Positions 58,915 through 64,000 of a stretch of DNA of 64,000 nucleotides are shown here, piece after piece; the stretch's first letter is position 1, and each line of letters begins with the position of its first letter. This DNA comes from an uncultured Acetatifactor sp. Lineage in GTDB: Bacteria > Bacillota > Clostridia > Lachnospirales > Lachnospiraceae. The notes beneath the pieces were generated by a model. The model had not been told where the DNA came from. It searched no databases and saw only the letters and a program-made list of their open reading frames with translations. The position numbers and the translations under genes are program-made. The DNA is taken from assembly GCA_910585615.1 (NCBI GenBank), contig CAJUFO010000012.1, positions 1 through 64,000 of the forward strand, given 5' to 3'.

Positions 58915-59838
58915 TCAGCCCTTCACGGCTCCCACCATGATACCCTTCACGAAATATTTCTGCAGGAACGGGTATACCATGATGATTGGAAGCACCACGA
59001 TTACCGTGGTGGCGGCCTTGACCGTCTCCGGGTTGATGTCCATATTGCTTCCGGCCACATCTATCAGGTTCTGGGCGTCCTTTTTCTGCATGGTGTCCAG
59101 CATCCTGCGCAGCAGGTACTGCAGGGTGGTCAGTTCCGGCACGCTGCGGGTGTAGATCATATTGTCGAACCAGGCGTTCCACTGGCCCACGATCTGCCAC
59201 AGGGAGACCGTCGCCAGCACAGGCTTGGAAAGCGGCATGATGATGCGGACGAACACCTGCAGCGGGGAAGCGCCGTCAATGTTGGCCGCCTCCTCCATCC
59301 CCTTGTCGATGGAGAAGAAATAGTTGCGGATGATGATACAGTTGTAAATCGAAAAGCCTCCGGGCAGTATGTACACAAGGAAATTGTTCGTCAGATGGAG
59401 ATTCCTCATATTGATATATGTAGGAATCAGGCCGCCCGAGAAGAACATCGGTATCAGCAGGATGCCCGTGATGAGGCGCCTGTAGGGCATCTGGTCCCTG
59501 GTCAGCGTATAGGCCGCCAGACAGGTGACTACGATGTGGAAAGCGGTCCCCAGCACCGTCCTGGCCACCGATATCAGCATGGCGTTCAGAATCTCGGAAT
59601 CCTTGAAGCAGTAGGCGTAGGCTTCAAACGACCATACCTTCGGGAAAAAGTTCACATGCATGAAAGAGATGTCCTGGGCTCTGGAAAAGGAGCGCACGAT
59701 CATGTCCCAAAAGGGTATGAGAATCGTGATGCAGAACAGAATCATGAACACGATATTGAAGACATCGAACGCCTTGCTGTAGACCGACTGCTGCATCTTC
59801 TGCGGCTTATACTGCTCTTCTTTATTCTTCTTTGCCAT
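58915..59838 (-). CDS. ABC transporter permease (LplC-like)
   Basis: The start at 59838 is the second Met of the frame, eight bases after AGGAGG. The 307-residue protein has six membrane segments and the EAA loop EEAANIDGASPLQVFVRIIMPLSKP, which contacts the ATPase. It is the second permease of a carbohydrate type-1 importer and starts 27 bases after the other permease ends. The substrate should match that of the lipoprotein encoded downstream. Confidence 0.92.
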   Translation of the reverse strand: MAKKNKEEQYKPQKMQQSVYSKAFDVFNIVFMILFCITILIPFWDMIVRSFSRAQDISFMHVNFFPKVWSFEAYAYCFKDSEILNAMLISVARTVLGTAFHIVVTCLAAYTLTRDQMPYRRLITGILLIPMFFSGGLIPTYINMRNLHLTNNFLVYILPGGFSIYNCIIIRNYFFSIDKGMEEAANIDGASPLQVFVRIIMPLSKPVLATVSLWQIVGQWNAWFDNMIYTRSVPELTTLQYLLRRMLDTMQKKDAQNLIDVAGSNMDINPETVKAATTVIVVLPIIMVYPFLQKYFVKGIMVGAVKG

Positions 59839-59865
59839 TTTCATTTCCTCCTTCCTATCTTCCTG

Positions 59866-60804
59866 CTATATAATCCTGTATTCCGGATTCGCCTTGCGCG
59901 CGAACCAGTTGGCGAGCATCACCAGCAACAGGCTGACCACGTTCTGGAACAGGCCCACCGCCGTGGAGAACGCATACTGGCTCTCTATAAGACCCTTCCG
60001 GTATACGAATGTGGAAATGACGTCGGACGTGGAATATACCGCATCATTATACAGGTTGAAAATCGGATCGAATCCTACGCTGATCAGGCTGCCGATGCTG
60101 AGGATCAGCATGGTGCACATCGTGGGCATCATGGCCGGCAGCGTCACATAGAGAATCTTCTGGAAACGGTTGGCTCCGTCAATCATGACCGCATCGTAGA
60201 GCTGGGTATCGATGCCGGAAATCGTCGCCAGGTAGATGACGATGCTGTATCCTGTACTCTTCCACAGGTTCACGATCAGGTAGATTGGGATGAACATCTT
60301 CTGCTGTACCATGAAATACAGCGGCTTCTCAAAAATACCCAGCCCCACCAGAACCGCGTTCACGATGCCGTTGGTCGGGGACAGCATCTGGTAGACGAAG
60401 GTGCCCACCACGACCCAGGACAGGAAGTGCGGCATGTAGGTGATCGTCTGCACGACCTTCTTGAACTTCAGGTTCATCAGCTCGTTCACCATCAGGGTGA
60501 ATGCGATGGTGACCGGGAAGGATGTGATCAGCGACAGCAGGCTGATCTTTATCGTGTTCAGCAGCACCCTGGAAAAGTTCGGATCGGTGAACACCTTCTG
60601 GAACTGCTTGAAGCCGATCCAGTCGCTCCCCCAGATTCCACGCGCCATCTTGAAATCCTTAAACGCGATAGCGATTCCCGGCATGGGCATATAGCTGAAC
60701 AGAATCAGAAGGACGATCGCCGGAAGCGCAAAAAAGTAGAACGGCAGGTATCGCCTCATCTGTTTCATGCGCTCGTTTCGTTTTTTTGAAGCGTCTTGTT
60801 TCAT
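59866..60804 (-). CDS. ABC transporter permease (LplB-like)
   Basis: This 312-residue protein has six membrane segments, the LplB-style N-terminus YMPMPGIAIAFKDF and an EAA-type loop around YDAVMIDGANRFQKILYVTLPAMMP. It is the first gene of the importer operon, with AAAAGGAGG before the ATG and a good promoter about 130 bases upstream. It would pair with the LplC-like permease to form the membrane channel. Confidence 0.92.
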   Translation of the reverse strand: MKQDASKKRNERMKQMRRYLPFYFFALPAIVLLILFSYMPMPGIAIAFKDFKMARGIWGSDWIGFKQFQKVFTDPNFSRVLLNTIKISLLSLITSFPVTIAFTLMVNELMNLKFKKVVQTITYMPHFLSWVVVGTFVYQMLSPTNGIVNAVLVGLGIFEKPLYFMVQQKMFIPIYLIVNLWKSTGYSIVIYLATISGIDTQLYDAVMIDGANRFQKILYVTLPAMMPTMCTMLILSIGSLISVGFDPIFNLYNDAVYSTSDVISTFVYRKGLIESQYAFSTAVGLFQNVVSLLLVMLANWFARKANPEYRII

Positions 60805-60935
60805 TGGATTCCCTCCTTTTGGTTATTTGGTTAAGACCCCATTTTTATAAATCCTCCACGCTTCAAAATGACTGCCCTTCGTTCCGACCCTGGCCGATAC
60901 AGACTTTTTGATTGGCGGCGGTTTATAGTAAAGTC

Positions 60936-60964
60936 ATTATACTTTGAAGTTTATAAAATTTCAA
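60936..60964 (-). promoter_or_regulatory. Promoter and operator-like repeat of the importer operon
   Basis: TTGAAA (60964-60959) and TATAAT (60941-60936) on the minus strand are 17 bases apart. TTGAA and TTCAA form an inverted repeat that covers the -35 box and most of the spacer, a likely repressor site. The gap to the SGNH gene (60805-61084) is AT-rich and has no gene. Confidence 0.7.
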
Positions 60965-61084
60965 TAAAGAAAATGAAAATTCTTTTCAAATATTTAATTT
61001 TTGTAAATTACTGCCAAATTTGATAGGTCAATTTTATGGATTATGCACAATGCCTAAAAGCTCAAAGCATTGAGTCCTGCTTTG

Positions 61085-62260
61085 TCAGCTTTCTGCCGAA
61101 ACAGGATAGTCCAGCGATACCATGGAATCTTCCAGAACCATATCCAATGCATATGCCATCTCCCGGAACATCCGGTAATGTCCCTGGGCGTTGGGATGGA
61201 CGGCGTCGCTCATACGGCCCAGGAAGGCCTTCGGGCATTTCTGCTGCAGCGCGGTGAAATTCTGAAAATGATCTACCAGCGGCACTTCCTTCTCCCGGGC
61301 CACCTCCCGCACCGCCTGGACGAAGGGTACGATTGCCGTAGCGCGCTCCCCCGCGTCCTCCCTCTGGGGCTGCGGGGCGCGCAGGACGGCCTGGCTGCCG
61401 TGGGCCCGTACCATATCCACGATTTCGCACAACTGCTTCCTGAACAGGGCCCTGTCTATCACACCCGGGAAACAGCAGTCATTGGTGCCGAACATGATGA
61501 CCACCACGTCCGCGCCCGCATAGGGCTCATAGCGCACGTCCAGCCTCTCCAGGAACTCCTTCGCCGTGGCTCCCGACACGCCGGTATTGATGACCGTGTC
61601 GTCCCTGCGCCCCCAGTCCTCCCGTATGTACTTCTCCCAAAGCTGCGCCACACTGTCATAGCCATAGGTATGCCATGCGCCGTGGGTGATGCTGTCCCCC
61701 AGGAAAAGCCATTTCATGGGCTCTGCCTTCAGCACAAGCTTTCCGCTGGACGCGAATGTCTCTGTGGCAGGCGCCAGGGTCAGGAGCCCTTCGTCCCCGG
61801 CCGACACCTTCGACAAATCCGCGCCTATGGTCTCCAGCAGCCAGTTCGCCTCCCTCAGGGGATCTGGCTCTCCCTCCGCCGCCGGAAGCTCTATCAGCTG
61901 TGCCCCAATGGCCTCCGTCTTCCGTCTCAGGTCGGCAAGCCCCCTGCGGAGCGCATCTGGGGAGAGCTTCCTGTCCTCCTCACCGGAGACATAGACCACC
62001 GCGAAGGGACGGTAGTCTGCCACCCTTCCCTGGAACTCCCGCAGGATGTCGTCCACACAGTATCCGGCCCTGGCCGTATTGAAGACAAAATTCTCTCTTC
62101 CGGACAGCTCCTCCCCGCACATATCCCAGCGCACCACTTCCTCGAACAGCCCCGCCATGTTGCGGAAGCCCCGGTTCTCCGAAAAGCCTCCCGCTCCGTG
62201 GGCCCCTCCAGTGAAGACCCATATCCTATTGGACATGGGAAATGTCATCCTACTGCCCAT
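61085..62260 (-). CDS. Two-module SGNH/GDSL hydrolase
   Basis: The C-terminal half of this 391-residue protein is an SGNH hydrolase: FLGDSITHG with nucleophile Ser190, GTND (258-261) and DAVHP near 353-357 with the catalytic Asp and His. The N-terminal half (about 10-150) follows the same layout but has FTGGAHGAGG where GDS should be, so it looks like a decayed duplicate or a binding module. There is no signal peptide. In a nan locus, a sialate O-acetylesterase role is plausible but unproven. GGGGGGAT precedes the ATG. The likely promoter at 62424-62452 gives a leader of about 155 bases with a strong hairpin. Confidence 0.82.
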   Translation of the reverse strand: MGSRMTFPMSNRIWVFTGGAHGAGGFSENRGFRNMAGLFEEVVRWDMCGEELSGRENFVFNTARAGYCVDDILREFQGRVADYRPFAVVYVSGEEDRKLSPDALRRGLADLRRKTEAIGAQLIELPAAEGEPDPLREANWLLETIGADLSKVSAGDEGLLTLAPATETFASSGKLVLKAEPMKWLFLGDSITHGAWHTYGYDSVAQLWEKYIREDWGRRDDTVINTGVSGATAKEFLERLDVRYEPYAGADVVVIMFGTNDCCFPGVIDRALFRKQLCEIVDMVRAHGSQAVLRAPQPQREDAGERATAIVPFVQAVREVAREKEVPLVDHFQNFTALQQKCPKAFLGRMSDAVHPNAQGHYRMFREMAYALDMVLEDSMVSLDYPVSAES

Positions 62261-62295
62261 GCTTTCTATCCCCCCATTCCTGCCATGTTTTCCGC

Positions 62296-62325
62296 CATCT
62301 GCCTCCTGGTTCCAGGCGGCAGATG
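62296..62325. repeat. Leader hairpin of the SGNH hydrolase gene
   Basis: CATCTGCC (62296-62303) pairs with GGCAGATG (62318-62325) and CCTGG (62305-62309) with CCAGG (62312-62316), a nearly continuous 13-bp stem with a two-base loop. There is no U-run. It begins about 35 bases before the start codon and could affect translation. Confidence 0.5.
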
Positions 62326-62423
62326 CGATTTTCCAAGTATGAAAATATGTTTCACATCGATTTTTCGGGCGACAGCTTCTTTTGGCCCGTATATTTTATG
62401 CATTTTCCCAATATTTTTATTAT

Positions 62424-62452
62424 ATGTTACATCTGAATAGTCACTTTGTCAA
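62424..62452 (-). promoter_or_regulatory. SGNH hydrolase promoter
   Basis: TTGACA (62452-62447) and TAACAT (62429-62424) on the minus strand are 17 bases apart. It is divergent from the ROK-nanE promoter about 30 bases away. Confidence 0.6.
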
Positions 62453-62479
62453 TATTATATTAACATACTTTCTAAACTA

Positions 62480-62508
62480 TTGACATTTCTATTGTCATGA
62501 TATATAAA
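62480..62508 (+). promoter_or_regulatory. nanK-nanE promoter with operator-like repeat
   Basis: TTGACA (62480-62485) and TATAAA (62503-62508) are 17 bases apart. TGACA (62481-62485) and TGTCA (62493-62497) form an inverted repeat spanning the -35 box and spacer, a likely repressor site. Confidence 0.72.
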
Positions 62509-62556
62509 AGAATATGACGATATTTGTTTTAAACATGCTAAAAGGAAGATGGTGAA

Positions 62557-63474
62557 ATGAAAAAATTTTCAGGAGACACACATGACATCCGAATCGCGGT
62601 GGCGGACATCGGCGGCACCTGTATCAAATCCGGTATCTGGGAGAAGGGCGAGATCCATGAGATACGGGAGACTCCTACCCAGGCCCGTCTGGGCGGGGCT
62701 CATGTCATGGAGACCGTACAGGACATTTTGAGCGGATACCATGATTTCCAGGCCATCGGCATCAGCAGCGCCGGTCAGGTGGATACGGAACAAGGTTCTA
62801 TCTTATACGCAAACGAAAACATCCCCGGCTATACCGGGACAAACATTCGGGAGATCCTGGAGGCGAGATTCCATGTGCCCGTCAGCGTCCAGAACGATGT
62901 GAACAGCGCTGCCGCCGGGGAGGCCTGTTACGGTGCCGGGCGGGGACACGCGAATTTCCTGTGCCTTACATACGGGACCGGCGTGGGCGGCGCCATCGTC
63001 ATTGGCGGTCAGGTCTATCTGGGGGCCGGATTCTCCGCCGGGGAATTCGGCGGCATCGTAATCCATCCCGAGGACAGGGATTCCGGACGGGACATGTTCA
63101 GCGGCTGCTATGAGAGGTACGCCTCCACCACCGCTTTGGTGCAGAGCGTCAGCTCCCGGTTTCCGGAGCTTCACAACGGACGGGAGATTTTTGCCCGTCT
63201 GGACGACGAGGGGGTGCGGGTGCTGGTGAATCGGTGGATCGCCGAAATCACCTATGGCCTCATCAGCCTCATCCATATCTTCAACCCTTCCCTGGTGATT
63301 CTGGGCGGCGGCGTCATGGAACAGGAATATGTCATCTCCCAGGTGCGGCTGCGGCTGCGGGAGCAGCTCATCCCCTCCTTCCTGAACGTGGAGGTGGTGC
63401 CCGCCGAGCTGGGCAATCTGGCGGGAATGCTGGGCGCTGCAGAAGGCGCGCGGAAAGCTTATCTGAATCTTTAA
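62557..63474 (+). CDS. nanK: ROK-family sugar kinase, probable N-acetylmannosamine kinase
   Basis: This 305-residue protein has the ATP-binding start AVADIGGTCIKSG, the catalytic segment VQNDVNSAAAGE and TYGTGVGGAIVIGG. It resembles ROK kinases that phosphorylate ManNAc or glucose. The ROK zinc motif CxCGxxGC is largely missing; only one Cys is seen in DMFSGCYERYAS. Location directly before nanE argues for ManNAc kinase. AAGGAAGATGG precedes the ATG. The promoter with an inverted repeat lies about 50 bases upstream. Confidence 0.83.
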   Translation: MKKFSGDTHDIRIAVADIGGTCIKSGIWEKGEIHEIRETPTQARLGGAHVMETVQDILSGYHDFQAIGISSAGQVDTEQGSILYANENIPGYTGTNIREILEARFHVPVSVQNDVNSAAAGEACYGAGRGHANFLCLTYGTGVGGAIVIGGQVYLGAGFSAGEFGGIVIHPEDRDSGRDMFSGCYERYASTTALVQSVSSRFPELHNGREIFARLDDEGVRVLVNRWIAEITYGLISLIHIFNPSLVILGGGVMEQEYVISQVRLRLREQLIPSFLNVEVVPAELGNLAGMLGAAEGARKAYLNL

Positions 63475-63524
63475 CAGAATCTTTATCAGGATTTTTATTA
63501 AAAATCGAAAGGAGCATATCTGAA

Positions 63525-64000
63525 ATGGAAAACAAGAAAATCGAGCAACTGCACGGCAAGCTGATCGTATCCTGCCAGGCACTCCCCCACGAGCCCCTGC
63601 ACTCCTCCTTCATCATGGGCAGGATGGCGCTGGCGGCCAGGGAAGGCGGCGCTATGGGCATCCGGGCCAACACGAAGGAGGACATCCGGGAAATCCAGTC
63701 CCAGGTGGACCTTCCGGTCATCGGCATCGTAAAGAGGGATTATGAAGACAGCAAGATATACATAACCCCCACCATGCGGGAGGTGCAGGAGCTGATGGAG
63801 GTGAATCCGGAGATCATCGCCCTGGACGCCACCAGCTCTGTGCGGCCCGGCGGGCTTACCCTGGACGATTTCTTCCGGCAGCTGAAGGAGACCTATCCGG
63901 ATCAATTGTGGATGGCGGACTGCTCCACGGTGGAGGAAGCCCTCCACGCCGATGAGCTGGGCTTCGATTTCATCGGGACTACGCTTGTGGGTTATACGGA
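63525..64000 (+). CDS. nanE: N-acetylmannosamine-6-phosphate 2-epimerase (cut by window edge)
   Basis: The first 158 residues are present. They show the NanE pattern: LHGKLIVSCQALPHEPLH, GAMGIRAN, VIGIVKRDY, ITPT, IIALDATSSVRP and WMADCSTVEEALHADELGFDFIGTTL. The enzyme converts ManNAc-6-P to GlcNAc-6-P. AAAGGAG lies ten bases before the ATG. It follows the ROK kinase by 50 bases, so the two are one operon. Further nan or nag genes are likely beyond the window. Confidence 0.95.
   Translation, partial: MENKKIEQLHGKLIVSCQALPHEPLHSSFIMGRMALAAREGGAMGIRANTKEDIREIQSQVDLPVIGIVKRDYEDSKIYITPTMREVQELMEVNPEIIALDATSSVRPGGLTLDDFFRQLKETYPDQLWMADCSTVEEALHADELGFDFIGTTLVGYT

Noticed and set aside
58906..60789. 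627-codon plus-strand frame opposite the two permeases
   Set aside because: Antisense of conserved permease genes; the composition is typical of a shadow frame.

Overview
This window looks like chromosome of an anaerobic gut Clostridium of the family Lachnospiraceae. The reasons are a fairly GC-rich sequence, strong AGGAGG ribosome binding sites, sigma-A promoters with 17-base spacers, the Bacillus/Clostridium gene order from yceD-rpmF-plsX through smc-ftsY-ffh-rpsP-trmD-rplS-rnhB, a long-form PRPP synthetase, a group B type [FeFe] hydrogenase and indolepyruvate:ferredoxin oxidoreductase. No rRNA, tRNA, CRISPR array, prophage or intact insertion sequence was seen. The genus is not determined.

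Layout. (1) 1-1235, minus: MoxR ATPase, a 56-residue unknown protein and a VWA/CoxE-like protein cut by the window edge. (2) 1346-5480, plus: metF, then a PAS-rich hybrid histidine kinase with two receivers. (3) 5477-9264, minus: MATE exporter, type-B carboxylesterase, ZIP metal transporter. (4) 9552-14122, minus: DUF512 protein, der, plsY, gpsA. (5) 14287-15480, plus: prs. (6) 15725-19212, minus: response regulator and a very large membrane kinase. (7) 19302-30894, minus: housekeeping run ylxM, ffh, rpsP, khpA, rimM, trmD (fused to an acetyltransferase), rplS, lepB, rbgA, lepB, rnhB, a FliK-like and an FlhB-like protein, yraN, pgeF. (8) 31358-35294: DUF6688-like membrane protein, YitT protein, threonine deaminase. 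(9) 35430-42983, minus: yceD, rpmF, plsX, acpP, rnc, smc, ftsY. (10) 43099-50445, minus: 2-oxoacid and aryl-acid metabolism (iorA, iorB, GNAT, paaK, ACT protein, TIM-barrel isomerase, PLP enzyme). (11) 50820-52322, minus: [FeFe] hydrogenase. (12) 52565-64000: a probable sialic acid locus with nanA, an RpiR regulator, two BNR-repeat proteins, a lipoprotein binding protein with two permeases, an SGNH esterase, a ROK kinase and nanE (cut by the window edge).

How the genes work together. In the sialic acid locus the binding protein and two permeases would import a sialylated sugar. The BNR proteins and the SGNH esterase would trim it, NanA would split Neu5Ac, the ROK kinase would phosphorylate ManNAc, and NanE would epimerise ManNAc-6-P. 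The RpiR regulator sits divergent to nanA and its promoter shares -10 bases with the nanA promoter. In region 10, IorAB converts aryl-pyruvates to aryl-acyl-CoA with reduced ferredoxin, PaaK links aryl acids to CoA, and the neighbouring hydrogenase-like protein could use reduced ferredoxin.

Most unusual points. A short unit of about 16-19 bases carries a Shine-Dalgarno-like core and, in many copies, an ATG. It recurs at about a dozen gene boundaries, sometimes in tandem, and is read into the ends of MATE, Der, IlvA and GpsA. A second, palindromic repeat with 14-base stems occurs twice and supplies the last codons of the large kinase. TrmD carries an extra C-terminal GNAT module. The nan locus has two leaderless sialidase-like paralogues without a visible RIP motif and a tandem SGNH protein whose first half has lost its nucleophile.
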